Made by a program: the position numbers and the translations under genes. The notes under the pieces were generated by a model. That model had not been told where the DNA came from. It saw nothing but the letters and a program-made list of their open reading frames with translations, and searched no databases. A stretch of 64,000 nucleotides of DNA, taken from NCBI GenBank assembly GCA_030562195.1, contig JAUJPP010000011.1, positions 4,402,001 to 4,466,000 of the forward strand, read 5' to 3'. This stretch comes from Nipponacmea schrenckii (lineage: Eukaryota; Mollusca; Gastropoda; Lottiidae). Positions 42,601 through 54,713 of the stretch are shown here, one piece after another. Position 1 is the stretch's first letter. Each line of letters opens with the position of its first letter.

Positions 42601-43084
42601 TGTAGTGGTTTACTTCCATTTTGACTAGTTTAATATTTTCATGGTCATGCTATAATGAGATTTCTGGAAAAAGTTAAAGAAGGTTAAAATTTCGTGATTT
42701 AACATGGAAATAGATGGCAAATGAATTAGCGGTGATTACACCAGTTACCTCCCTTGAACTTGAAGTTGGTGTAAATTTTTTGTCAGATCTATTTGTGATT
42801 ATTATTTTTAGATGTACATGTATGTTGAATATACCTGTATATCATCACGTTTATATCGAATGATATTTTATTTCTGGAAAATTAAATCATGAGACTGACC
42901 CAAATTTCAGATCTGACTTCTATACATTTTTGAATGACCTGTATATCATCAGGTGTATTTCTAGGGGAGCAGGAGCAGGGGGGGGGGATGTGTATGGGGC
43001 AATGCCACTCTGGAAAGATTTTTGTGTTCAATCAGAGAGCGTCATTTGTTCTGCCCCTTTCACAGTAATCGATGCCAATGACTA
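42555..43084. repeat. Dispersed repeat pieces, no gene
   Basis: 42555-42730 belongs to the family at 28915-29185. 42995-43075 is an inverted match to 30040-30110. Nothing coding seen. Confidence 0.6.
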
Positions 43085-43860
43085 TTTCTAGGACATAGTA
43101 GCACTAAAATTGTGTCTAGAATAGAATAAGGTCTTAACTTTAGAAGTGTTTCTAGGATATACTAGCACTAAGATTGTGTCTAGAATAGAATGGGGTCTTA
43201 ACTTTTCGAACTGTTTCTAGGGTATCCTAGCACTAAGATTGTGTCTAGAATAGAATAGGGTCTTAACTTTTAGAACTGTTTCTAGGATATCCTAGCACTA
43301 AGATTGTGTCTAGAATAGAATAAGGTCTTAACTTTTAGAACTGTTTCTAGGTTATCCTAGCACTAAGATTGTGTCTAGAATAGAATAAGGTCTTAACCTT
43401 TCGAACTGTTTCTAGGGTATCCTAGCACTAAGATTGTGTCTAGAATAGAATAGGGTCTTAACTTTTAGAACTATTTCTAGGACATACTAGCACTAAGATT
43501 GTGTCTAGAATAGAATAAGGTCTTAACTTTTAGAACTGTTTCTAGGATATCCTAGCACTAAGATTGTGTCTAGAATAGAATAGGGTCTTAACTTTTAGAA
43601 CTGTTTCTAGGGTATCCTAGCACTAAGATTGTGTCTAGAATAGAATAAGGTCTTAACTTCTAAAACTGTTTCTAGGATATACTAGCACTAAGATTGTGTC
43701 TAGAATAGAATAAGGTCTTAACTTCTAAAACTGTTTCTAGGATATACTAGCACTAAGATTGTGTCTAGAATAGAATAAGGTCTTAATTTTTAAAGAACTG
43801 TTTCTAGGGTATCCTAGCACTAAGATTGTGTCTATAATAGAATAGGGTCTTTACTTTTAC
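43085..43860. repeat. 65-bp minisatellite, about 12 units
   Basis: Unit contains TTTCTAGGATATCCTAGCAC, AAGATTGTGTCTAGAATAGA and GGTCTTAAC. It begins directly downstream (minus strand) of the transaldolase-like exon and would lie in its first intron. Confidence 0.95.
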
Positions 43861-43947
43861 TAAGATTGAGAGTGTACCAATTTATACATAATATATGTCC
43901 ATTCTAATTATTCTATTATCCCTTTAAATATCATATATATAAATTAC

Positions 43948-44023
43948 CTCTAAACTCGCCAGTATCCGCTACGACAATAGTTTTATCATTAAGTTGATCT
44001 AACACGGATTTCCATCCTGCCAT
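43948..44023 (-). CDS. Transaldolase-like first coding exon
   Basis: ATG at 44023 followed by 25 codons (MAGWKSVLDQL, then TIVVADTGEFR) and a splice donor GAG|GTAATT at 43948/43947. The string VLDQL..TIVVADTGEF matches the N-terminus of transaldolases, where (T)VVADTG[DE]F precedes the DATTNPS motif. Transaldolase is the cytosolic pentose-phosphate enzyme transferring a dihydroxyacetone unit. I could not find later exons (DATTNPS, IKIAST) to the left on this strand, so this is either exon 1 of a gene with long introns or an orphan exon. Confidence 0.65.
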
Positions 44024-44089
44024 TTGGGTATTTCTGTCGGTTTTTCTGTATAATTAATATCCCTGTAACGTATATCTGCAATATATCAC

Positions 44090-44890
44090 TAAAAATCCAG
44101 CAATAACAACTATTATTACTTGCTATGTGAACTATAGACATCTGATTGAAAATTAGAATGATGTAAATTTATGCCATCAGCGTCCCTGATACACATACAT
44201 AATTTATAAAGACTCTCTACAAGCTCTTTAATAGAACTATTTAGTTTTATTTGAATTACAGGAACCACAGACATCTGACTGAAAATAAGAATGGTGTAAA
44301 TTGGTGCTATGAGCGTCCCTGATACACATACATAATTTATAAAGACTCTTTACAAGCTCTTTAATAGAACTGTTTAGTTTTAGTAGAATTACAGGAACCA
44401 CAGACATCTGACTGAAAATTAGAATGGTGTAAATTGGTGCTATGAGCGTCCCTGATACACATACATAATTTAAAACATATTTACAATCTCTTTAATAGAA
44501 CTGTTTAGTTTTGGTAGAATTACAGGAACTATAGACGTCTGATTGAAAATAAGAATGATGTACATTGATGATATCAGCGTCCCTGATACACATACAAAAT
44601 TTAAAACCTCTTTACCATCTCTTTAATAGAACTATTTAGTTTTAGTAGAATTACAGGAACCACAGACATCTAATTGAAAATTAGAATGATGTAATTTGAT
44701 GCTATTAGCTTCCCTGATACACATACATAATTTAAAACATATTTACAATCTCTTTAATAGAACGGTTTAGTTTTAGTAGAATTACAGGAACCACAGACAT
44801 CTGATTGAAAATAAGAATGGTGTAAATTGGTGCTATCAGTGTCCCTGATACACATACAAAATTTTAAAAACCTTTTAGGCGCAAAATAAG
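44090..44890. repeat. 131-133 bp tandem repeat, about 6 units
   Basis: Unit carries GTCCCTGATACACATACATA, TCTTTAATAGAACTGTTTAG and ACAGGAACCACAGACATCTG; spacing of GTCCCTGA is 133, 133, 131, 131, 131. It lies upstream of the transaldolase-like exon. Confidence 0.9.
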
Positions 44891-45574
44891 GGTATACAAA
44901 ACACTTTTTAGACCTAAAATTACAACTGACCTCTCCTTGAACTGATTATATAATCAACTTAAAACGTCGCTGTTCTGAATTCTCATCATTTCACTTGATT
45001 TAAACTTATAGATGGTAATAATTGGTAGACAATATAATCTTAGATTAATCTAATGACATGGAACTAAATTAAACTAAACACAAAAACTTAAGTCCGTGAT
45101 TTAGTCATCTCTTTTTCACTGCCATGACAACTAAGAACTTTTTAACTTATTTTTCTTGTCGAAAGTCATAATCAGAAAACAAGTGTTGTATTTCGGGGAT
45201 GTGAGGCACATTTCTGTTGATAAAACCATTATGACATAGTCGTTCGGGTGGGGGAAAAAACCAAGGCAATGAAATGATTTAGGTAGTCCGAAACTCTGAT
45301 AGCTATTTAAACAGATATGACTGGGGTGGTATATTTCTATTCTTGATAAGAATAAGAGTCTTATAATATAATTCAGTTTATTTGCTGATTACATTTAAAC
45401 ATAAGCACATGTCTCGACCACTCTCCTTAACAGGAAGTATAGCCCACAGGCATCAGTAGTTTGACTAAGCCATAGTTAATTCAAAGGCATGTGTAATATT
45501 CACTTTGGACAGATATGGCTTGGGAGGGGGGGGGGGGTCAGAAAAAAACGGTTTAGAAAGATTTCCTGGTTGGA
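44891..45574. other. No recognisable gene
   Basis: Unique AT-rich sequence ending in a G tract (45524-45537) before the 18-bp satellite. Confidence 0.5.
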
Positions 45575-48500
45575 GAGGTTACCAGTTTGGAGGAGTTGCG
45601 AGTTTAGAGAGGTTGCGAGTTTTGAGAGGTTGCCAGTTTAGAGGGGTTGTCAGTTTGGAGAGGTTGCCAGTTTGGAGAGGTTGCGAGTTTGGATAGGTTG
45701 CCAGTTTTGAGGGGTTGCACGTTTGAAGTGATTGACAGTTTAGAGAGATTGCCAGGATAAAAATTGCCAGTTTGTCAGTTTTTGGGTTGCCAGTTTAGAG
45801 TGGTTATCAGTTTAGAGAGGATGCCAGTTTTGAGGTGTTGCTGGTTTGGAGAGGTTGTCGGTTTCGAGTGGTTATCAGTTTAGGGGTGTTGCTGGTTTGG
45901 AGATGTTGCTGGTTTGGAGAGGTTGGCAGTTTAGGAAGGATGCCAGTTTTGAGGTGTTGCTGGTTTGGAGATGTTGCCAGTTTGGAGGGGTTGCCAGTTT
46001 AGAGGGGTTGCCAGTTTGGAGGGGTTGCTAGTTTAGAGTTTTTATCAGTTTAGAGAGTTTGTCGGTTTGGAGGGGTTGCCAATTTAGAATAGTTATTAGT
46101 TTGGTGGGGTAACCAGTTTGGAGGGGTTGCCAGTTTGGAGGGGTTGCCAGTTTGGAGGGGTTGTCAGTTTAGAGAGGTTGCCAGTTTAGAGGGGTTGCCA
46201 GTTTAGAGTTTTTATCAGTTTAGAGAGTTTGTCGGTTTGGAGGGGTTGCCAGTTTAGAGGGGTTGCCAGTTTGGAGAGGTTGCCAGTTTAGGGGGGTTGC
46301 CAGTTTAGAGGAGTTGCCAGTTTGGAGGGGTTGTCGGTTTGGAGGGGTTGTCGGTTTGGAGGGGTTGTCGGTTTGGAGGGGTTGTCGGTTTGGAGGGGTT
46401 GCCAGTTTAGAGGGGTTGCCAGTTTAGAGAGGTTGCCAGTTTAGATAGGTTGCTAGTTTAGAGGGGTTGCCAGTTTAGAGGGGTTGTCGGTTTGGAGGGG
46501 TTGCCAGTTTAGAGGGGTTGCCAGTTTGGAGGGGTTGCCAGTTTAGAGTTTTTATCAGTTTAGAGAGTTGCCAGTTTGGAGGGGTTGTGTTTGAAGTTGC
46601 CAGTTTGGAGGGTTGCCAGTTTGAGGGGTGCCAGTTTGGAGGGTTGCCATTTGAGTTTTTATAGTTTAGAGGGTTGCCATTTGAGGGTTATTGTTTAGAG
46701 GGGTTGTGTTTGGAGGTTGCCAGTTTGGAGGGGTTGTGGTTTGGAGGTTGCCAGTTTGGAGGGGTGCCAGTTTGAGGGGTGCCAGTTTGGAGGGGTTGCC
46801 ATTTGAGTTTTTATAGTTTGAGGGTTGCCATTTGAGGGTTATTGTTTGAGGGGTTGTCGTTTGGAGGGGTAGCCGTTTGGAGGGTTGCCAGTTTGGAGGG
46901 GTTGCCGTTTGGAGGGGTGCCAGTTTGGAGGGGTGCCAGTTTGGAGGGGTGCCAGTTTGGAGGGGTGCCAGTTTGGAGGGGTTGCCAGTTTAGAGGGGTT
47001 CCATTTGAGGGGTTTAGTTTAGGTGGTTTAGTTTGGAGGTTGCCAGTTTGGAGGGGTTGCCGTTTAGAGGGGTTGCCGTTTGGAGGGGTTGCCGTTTAGG
47101 TTTTTCGTTTAGAGGGTTGCCAGTTTAGGGTTTGCGTTTGTTTGGGGGTTGAGTTTGGAGGGTTGCCAGTTTGGGGGGTTGCCAGTTGGAGGGGTTGCCA
47201 GTTGGAGGGGTTGCCAGTTGGAGGGGTTGCCAGTTGGGGGGTTGCCAGTTGGAGGGGTTGCCAGTTGAGGTTTTAGTTTGAAGTGTTGTCAGTTTGAGGG
47301 GTTAGTTTAGAGGGGTTGTCAGTTTAGAGGGGTTGCCAGTTTGAGGGGTTGCCAGTTAGGAGGTTGCCAGTTTAGAGTGGTTGCAGTTTGAGGGGTTGCC
47401 AGTTTGAGGGGTTGCAGTTTGGAGGGTTGTCAGTTTAGAGGGGTTGCCAGTTTAGAGAGGATGCCAGTTTAGAGGGGTTGCCAGTTTGGGGGTTGCAGTT
47501 TGGAGGGTTGCCAGTTTAGAGGGTTGCAGTTTGAGAGGTTGTCAGTTTAGAGGGGTTGCCAGTTTGAGGGGTTGGTTTGAGGGTTGCCAGTTTGAAGGTT
47601 GCCAGTTTGAGGGGTTGGAGTTTGAGTTTGGGGGGTTTCCAGTTTAGAGGTGCAAGTTTGGAGGGGTTGTCAGTTTGAGGGGTTGCCAGTTTAAGTTTTT
47701 ATAGTTTAGAGGGGTTGCCGGTTTGGAGGGGTTGCAGTTTGGGTGGTTGCCAGTTTGAGAGAGTTGCAAGTTTGAGGGGTTGTCAGTTTGAGAGATTGCC
47801 AGTTTTAGTTTTTGGTTGGGGTTGAGGGTTGGCAGTTTAGGAGGATGCCAGTTTTGAGGTGTTGTGGTTGGAGTTGGGGTTGACAGTTTGAGGTTGCGGT
47901 TTGCCAGTTTGCGGTTTTGAGGGTGCAGTTTAGGAGGTTGCCAGTTTGAGAGGTTGCCGTTTTGAGGTGTTGCAGTTTGGAGAGGTTGTCGGTTTGAGGG
48001 GTTGCCAGTTTAGGGGTTGCGTTTGGGTTTCAGTTTAGAGGTTGGGTTTGGAGGGGTTGCCAGTTTAGAGGGTTGCAGTTTGGAGGGTTGCCAGTTTAGA
48101 GGGGTTGCCAGTTTAGGGGGGGTTGCCGTTTGGAGGGGTTGCCGTTTGAGGTTTTCGTTTGAGGGTTGTCGGTTTGGAGGGGTTGCGTTTGAGGGGTTGG
48201 GTTGCAGGTTGCCAGTTTGGAGAGGTTGCCAGTTTAGAGGGGTTGCCAGTTTAGAGGGGTTGCCAGTTTGGAGGGGTTGTCGGTTTGGAGGGGTTGTCAG
48301 TTTAGAGGGGTTGCCAGTTTGGAGGGGTTGTCAGTTTAGAGGGGTTGTCAGTTTAGAGATGTTGCCAGTTTGGAGGGGTTGCTGGTTTGGAGATGTTGCC
48401 AGTTTGGAGGGGTTGCCAGTTTAGAGGGGTTGCCAGTTTGGAGGGGTTGCCAGTTTAGAGTTTTTATCAGTTTAGAGAGGTTGCCAGTTTAGAGTGGTTA

Positions 48501-51500
48501 TTAGTTTAGAGGGGTTGTCGGTTTGGAGATGTTGCCAGTTTGGAGGGGTTGATGGTTTGGAGATGTTGCCAGTTTGGAGGGGTTGCCAGTTTAGAGGGGT
48601 TGCCAGTTTGGAGGGGTTGCCAGTTTAGAGTTTTTATCAGTTTAGAGAGGTTGCCAGTTTAGAGTGGTTATTAGTTTAGAGGGGTTGTCGGTTTGGAGAT
48701 GTTGCCAGTTTGGAGGGGTTGATGGTTTGGAGATGTTGCCAGTTTGGAGGGGTTGCCAGTTTAGAGGGGTTGCCAGTTTGGAGGGGTTGCCAGTTTAGAG
48801 TTTTTATCAGTTTAGAGAGGTTGCCAGTTTAGAGTGGTTATTAGTTTAGAGGGGTTGTCGGTTTGGAGGGGTAGCCAGTTTGGAGAGGTTGCCAGTTTGG
48901 AGGGGTTGCCAGTTTGGAGGGGTTGCCAGTTTGGAGGGGTTGCCAGTTTGGAGGGGTTGCCAGTTTGGAGGGGTTGCCAGTTTAGAGGGGTTGCCAGTTT
49001 GGAGGGGTTATTAGTTTTGAGGTGTTGCTGGTTTGGAGATGTTGCCAGTTTGGAGGGGTTGATGGTTTGGAGAATTTGCCAGTTTGGAGGGGTTGCCAGT
49101 TTTGAGGGGTTGCACGTTTGAAGGGATTGACAGTTTAGAGAGATTGCCAGGATAAAAATTGCCAGTTTGTCAGTTTTGGGGGTAGCCAGTTTAGAGTGGT
49201 TATCAGTTTAGAGAGGATGCCAGTTTTGAGGTGTTGCTGGTTTGGAGAGGTTGTCGGTTTCGAGTGGTTATCAGTTTAGGGGTGTTGCTGGTTTGGAGAT
49301 GTTGCTGGTTTGGAGAGGTTGGCAGTTTAGGAAGGATGCCAGTTTTGAGGTGTTGCTGGTTTGGAGATGTTGCCAGTTTGGAGGGGTTGCCAGTTTAGAG
49401 GGGTTGCCAGTTTGGAGGGGTTGCCAGTTTGGAGGGGTTGCCAGTTTAGAGTTTTTATCAGTTTAGAGAGTTTGTCGGTTTGGAGGGGTTGCCAATTTAG
49501 AGTGGTTATTAGTTTGGAGGGGTAGCCAGTTTGGAGGGGTTGCCAGTTTGGAGGGGTTGTCAGTTTAGAGAGGTTGCCAGTTTAGAGGGGTTGCCAGTTT
49601 AGAGTTTTTATCAGTTTAGAGAGTTTGTCGGTTTGGAGGGGTTGCCAGTTTAGAGGGGTTGCCAGTTTGGAGAGGTTGCCAGTTTAGAGGGGTTGCCAGT
49701 TTAGAGGGGTTGCCAGTTTGGAGTGGTTGTCGGTTTGGAGGGGTTGTCGGTTTGGAGGGGTTGTCGGTTTGGAGGGGTTGTCGGTTTGGAGGGGTTGCCA
49801 GTTTAGAAGGGTTGCCAGTTTAGAGAGGTTGCCAGTTTAGAGAGGTTGCTAGTTTAGAGGGGTTGCCAGTTTAGAGGGGTTGTCGGTTTGGAGGGGTTGC
49901 CAGTTTAGAGGGGTTGCCAGTTTGGAGGGGTTGCCAGTTTAGAGTTTTTATCAGTTTAGAGATGTTGCCAGTTTGGAGGGGTTGCTGGTTTGGAGATGTT
50001 GCCAGTTTGGAGGGGTTGCCAGTTTAGAGGGGTTGCCAGTTTGGAGGGGTTGCCAGTTTAGAGTTTTTATCAGTTTAGAGAGGTTGCCAGTTTAGAGTGG
50101 TTATTAGTTTAGAGGGGTTGTCGGTTTGGAGATGTTGCCAGTTTGGAGGGGTTGATGGTTTGGAGATGTTGCCAGTTTGGAGGGGTTGCCAGTTTAGAGG
50201 GGTTGCCAGTTTGGAGGGGTTGCCAGTTTAGAGTTTTTATCAGTTTAGAGAGGTTGCCAGTTTAGAGTGGTTATTAGTTTAGAGGGGTTGTCGGTTTGGA
50301 GGGGTAGCCAGTTTGGAGAGGTTGCCAGTTTGGAGGGGTTGCCAGTTTGGAGGGGTTGCCAGTTTGGAGGGGTTGCCAGTTTGGAGGGGTTGCCAGTTTG
50401 GAGGGGTTGCCAGTTTGGAGGGGTTGCCAGTTTAGAGGGGTTGCCAGTTTGGAGGGGTTATTAGTTTTGAGGTGTTGCTGGTTTGGAGATGTTGCCAGTT
50501 TGGAGGGGTTGGTGGTTTGGAGATGTTGCCAGTTTGGAGGGGTTGCCAGTTTGGAGTTTTTATCAGTTTAGAGAGTTTGTCGGTTTGGAGGGGTTGCCAG
50601 TTTAGAGTGGTTATTAGTTTAGAGGGGTTGCCAGTTTAGAGGGGTTGCTAGTTTGGAGGGGTTGCCAGTTTAGAGTGGTTGCCAGTTTATAGTTTTTATC
50701 AGTTTAGAGGGGTTGCCAGTTTGGAGGGGTTGTCAGTTTGAAGGGGTTGCCAGTTTAGAGAGGATGCCAGTCTAGAGAGGTTGCCGGTTAGGAGGGGTTG
50801 TCAGTTTGGGGGGTTGCCAGTTTAGAGAGGTTGCCAGTTTGGAGGGGTTGTCAGTTTAGAGAGTTTGCCAGTTTATAGTTTTTATCAGTTTAGAGGGGTT
50901 GCCGGTTTGGAGAGGTTGCCAGTTTATAGTTTTTATCAGTTTAGAGAGGTTGCCAGTTTATAGTTTTTATCAGTTTAGAGAGGTTGCCAGTTTTTAGTTT
51001 TTATCAGTTTAGAGGGGTTGCCAGTTTATAGTTTTTATCAGTTTAGAGAGGTTGCTAGTTTATAGTTTTTATCAGTTTAGAGGGGTTGCCAGTTTATAGT
51101 TTTTATCAGTTTAGAGAGGTTGCCAGTTTATAGTTTTTATCAGTTTAGAGAGGTTGCCAGTTTAGAGAGGTTGCCAGTTTGGAGAGGTTACCAGATTAGA
51201 GAGGTTGCCGGTTTGGAGGGGTTGCCAGTTTAGAGAGGTTGCCAGTTTGGAGAGGTTACCAGTTTAGAGAGGTTGTCGGTTTGGAGGGGTTGCCAGTTTA
51301 GAGGGGTTGCCAGTTTGGAGGGGTTGTCAGTTTCGAGAGGTTGCCAGTTTATAGTTTTTATCAGTTTAGAGAGGTTGCCGGTTTGGAGAGGTTGCCAGTT
51401 AGGAGGGGTTGCCAGTTTAGGGAGGTTGCCAGTTTATAGTTTTTATCAGTTTAGAGAGGTTGCCAGTTTATAGTTTTTATCAGTTTAGAGGGGTTGCCAG

Positions 51501-51960
51501 TTTATAGTTTTTATCAGTTTAGAGAGGTTGCCAGTTTATAGTTTTTATCAGTTTAGAGAGGTTGCCAGTTTAGAGAGGTTGCCAGTTTGGAGAGGTTACC
51601 AGTTTAGAGAGGTTGCCGGTTTGGAGGGGTTGCCAGTTTAGAGAGGTTGCCAGTTTGGAGAGGTTACCAGTTTAGAGAGGTTGTCGGTTTGGAGGGGTTG
51701 CCAGTTTAGAGGGGTTGCCAGTTTGGAGGGGTTGTCAGTTTCGAGAGGTTGCCAGTTTATAGTTTTTATCAGTTTAGAGGGGTTGCCGGTTTGGAGAGGT
51801 TGCCAATTTAGGGAGGTTGCCAGTTTAGAGAAGTTGCCAGTTTAGAGAGGTTGCCAGATTGGAGAGGTTGCCAGTTTGGAGGGGTTGCCAGTTTGAAGGG
51901 GTTGCCAGTTTAGAGAGGTTGCCAGTTCTAAAGGGTTGCCAGTAAAGGGCTTGCCAGTTT
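45575..51960. repeat. GT-rich 18-bp satellite array, about 6.4 kb
   Basis: Basic unit GGGGTTGCCAGTTTGGAG with A/G variants; the plus strand is strongly G+T-rich. Higher-order structure is present: a 170-bp period (TTTTTATCAG at 48461, 48631, 48801), a ~880-bp segment (45705-46580) repeated at about 49101-49990, and another repeated at 48834 and 50267. TTTATAGTTTTTATCAG units dominate after 50850. Open frames (GVASLEGLPVWRGCQF) arise because 18 is a multiple of three. Runs of GGGG every 18 bases could form G-quadruplexes. Confidence 0.95.
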
Positions 51961-52717
51961 GAATGAGCTGCCGAAGGCAGTCATGATGAATTTGGCACCT
52001 TGACCAATGTATTTATATCACCGTAACTGCAGTAGGTCCATCGTTCATTGCTTATATTTCTATATGTGTAAAATTGAAACAAAATTGAATTTTTTGCTTC
52101 TGTGATATTATTAATTAGTTTGGGCCCTTGTCCTTGACGTTGAGATTCAAAGTGAAGTTTGTGAACGTGGAACTGTTAAGAAAACTGGGAGTGTGGAGCT
52201 TTCCATATTAATTTGTTGTGGATTGACACGAGATGCCGAAAATTGATCCTCGCACACTTTCCATATACAAAATTTCAGTTTTCATTTTGATATCACAAGT
52301 TTTAATCCATAAAATATTGACCTAGTCAAAAACCCTTTCTAGGTCACGGCAGACGACAAAAACAAAGCAGGCCTAAATAAGGTGGGTTATGATATTATAT
52401 TCCTACGCGCTCAGGAATGTGAGCACGTGTCTCACTGCAGTTTACGTGAATTTGAATGCGTTTCCTGTACAAGGGTTTATTACGAGAAATACAGTGAGAG
52501 TGGAAATATTCAGTAATGGTTACATTAACTTACAAATTCCTCCAACAGGAAAAAACAATTAAATATATACTATTGTCCTGTTGTCTTGAAGTTTCAGCTA
52601 AATAATTTCTTTAGAAACACTTCAGTAGTTTATGATTACATATTTCATGTCTTTTCTTATCTAAGATAATACATGCAGAACAAGATAAGAAAATAGAATT
52701 CAGGTTGTTTCCACTCT
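51961..52717. other. No recognisable gene
   Basis: Unique sequence between the satellite and the second gap; nothing identified before the possible exon at 52724. Confidence 0.5.
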
Positions 52718-52723
52718 ACTTAC

Positions 52724-52776
52724 TTTGGTAGTCCATCTGTATTTCTATTCTTTCAAGTTTATTGAGCATTTCTTCA
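52724..52776 (-). other. Possible 53-nt internal exon
   Basis: On the minus strand TTTGTGTACTTCCAG is followed by 53 bases ending ACCAAA before GTAAGT. One frame reads EEMLNKLERIEIQMDYQ, helical in character. The splice sites are good but the neighbour upstream is the assembly gap, so no gene can be named. Confidence 0.3.
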
Positions 52777-52804
52777 CTGGAAGTACACAAATACAGTAGA
52801 CTTG

Positions 52805-53304
52805 NNNNNNNNNNNNNNNNNNNNNNNNNNNNNNNNNNNNNNNNNNNNNNNNNNNNNNNNNNNNNNNNNNNNNNNNNNNNNNNNNNNNNNNNNNNNNNNN
52901 NNNNNNNNNNNNNNNNNNNNNNNNNNNNNNNNNNNNNNNNNNNNNNNNNNNNNNNNNNNNNNNNNNNNNNNNNNNNNNNNNNNNNNNNNNNNNNNNNNNN
53001 NNNNNNNNNNNNNNNNNNNNNNNNNNNNNNNNNNNNNNNNNNNNNNNNNNNNNNNNNNNNNNNNNNNNNNNNNNNNNNNNNNNNNNNNNNNNNNNNNNNN
53101 NNNNNNNNNNNNNNNNNNNNNNNNNNNNNNNNNNNNNNNNNNNNNNNNNNNNNNNNNNNNNNNNNNNNNNNNNNNNNNNNNNNNNNNNNNNNNNNNNNNN
53201 NNNNNNNNNNNNNNNNNNNNNNNNNNNNNNNNNNNNNNNNNNNNNNNNNNNNNNNNNNNNNNNNNNNNNNNNNNNNNNNNNNNNNNNNNNNNNNNNNNNN
53301 NNNN
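52805..53304. other. Assembly gap, 500 N
   Basis: Exactly 500 undetermined bases. Any frame across it is an artefact. Confidence 1.
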
Positions 53305-53329
53305 AAATATATAATTCCCAATAGATTTA

Positions 53330-54034
53330 CAATTTAAATTATTTGACACGTTACTGTTACTGATCCTACTGTAAAGATGTGAAATTTGGGGATCTGAGAA
53401 TTGTTCAGATCTAAAAAAAATTCACACAAAATACTGTAAACGAATATTAAAGGGGCACAGGCTTGATTTGTTTCGGACAATCATCCGACAGCCTCAAACA
53501 CATGAAATCTTTTATTTAGCTAATCAGACATAGTCTACAGAGCTTACCTTTGAAATTTGAGCCTTCAAATCCATGGGTATACATATTTATCCATGTTTGA
53601 AAATCATAATGTCTTAAGATATTATGAACGTCCCGCCATATTGGAAAATCAAAGAGTTATAACTAGACTACTGCGCAGACCCACACTGATAAAACAAAAA
53701 GAAAGTACATGTAATAACAATTGTAGATTTTGTCAACAGGACACACAAAATTCAGACTGACTGAAGACCAGCCGCGTACAGCACGGAAAAAAATAAAAAG
53801 TGAAATTTTTGAGGTATATTTCAAGGTATTTTGCGATTTTCTTAGAGCTTGAGTATTTCTGAGGACTGTTTAAATGTAACAAAGGCCCAAAACGACCCCT
53901 AAAAATCAAGATTGTACCCCTTTAAACGTTAGAAATACAACTCCATATTGTATGATCTATGGAGAGACAGGCAGATTTCTTATTATTTTAAATATTCAAC
54001 AACGTATGATTTTATTTTGGTCAAATTTAGATCA
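53330..54034 (+). pseudogene. CR1/L2-like LINE fragment split by a MITE
   Basis: 53340-53450 and 53926-54034 together match the minus strand at 24660-24440: CEIWGSENCSDLKKIHTKYC, then NVRNTTPYCM and YGETGRFLIILNIQQ. The break is the TTAA-flanked MITE. The 3' UTR continues to about 54213. Confidence 0.8.
53451..53921. mobile_element. TTAA-flanked MITE, 471 bp
   Basis: Flanked by TTAA at 53447-53450 and 53922-53925. Ends AGGGGCACAGGCTTGATTT and AGGGGTACAATCTTGATTT (minus). The uninterrupted relative at 24553-24556 has a single TTAA at the same place. A second copy lies at 54714-55192. No transposase; piggyBac-type mobilisation inferred from the TTAA duplication. Confidence 0.9.
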
Positions 54035-54039
54035 TTAAA

Positions 54040-54590
54040 TCAAACGGAAATTTAATTATAATATATGAATTGTTAAACAAATAGAATTCTATATATTGTA
54101 TATATACAACATTTATATTTATAATGTAGAAATTGTTATATGTATGTATTATGTAATCTCTTGTTATCCAGGCTGTGGGTCTGAGTTCTGTTTTGTTCTG
54201 TTCTGTATAACCCATCCACCAGATGATAACGTTCAGCCTTTTGAAGACATGTGATATAAACACCATATTATAATGTTATTAAATATTTTTAAACATGGTT
54301 CTATTTATAATAACTTATTATGTTGAATAAACGATACTAATTTATCACTTACTTTTCTTCTATACAGTTCTCTATAACTCTATAACTCAAACTTAAACAC
54401 AGATAATGATCTATGTGGAACAGTCCATATATTGATAGGTAGAAGACAGGGGATTAGTTTTCCAGTCATGTATATTCTCTGTTCTTATAAGATGTATAAC
54501 ACGTGACCTATATGACTGATGGGAGGGAACCCTTCCAATGGGCAGTTATATCAATAAAGGCTGATTCATGTAGATCAGATCCATTCTATA
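54040..54590 (-). repeat. Inverted copy of 23240-23800
   Basis: Covers the LINE 3' UTR, its junction (ATCCACCAGATGATAA) and the flank with CCTGTCTTCTACCTATCAAT. Junction and flank are shared, so this is a segmental duplicate, not an independent LINE insertion. Confidence 0.8.
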
Positions 54591-54713
54591 ATTATCTCCC
54601 TTTATATCCAGTTGGGCTCAGTCAAGTGGTTACTTCGTTTACTTACAGTAATCTTTCATGAGGGTTGAAATGTTCCACTTCTCATCGTCCGGTAATAGGA
54701 AGAGAGAGGTTAA

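Noticed and set aside
45505..51473. GVASLEGLPVWRGCQF repeat proteins
   Set aside because: By-product of the 18-bp satellite; no start context, splice signals or stable frame.
45575..51960. Telomere-type repeat because of GGGGTT
   Set aside because: The unit is 18 bp with interspersed CCAGTTT and lies internally between unique sequences.
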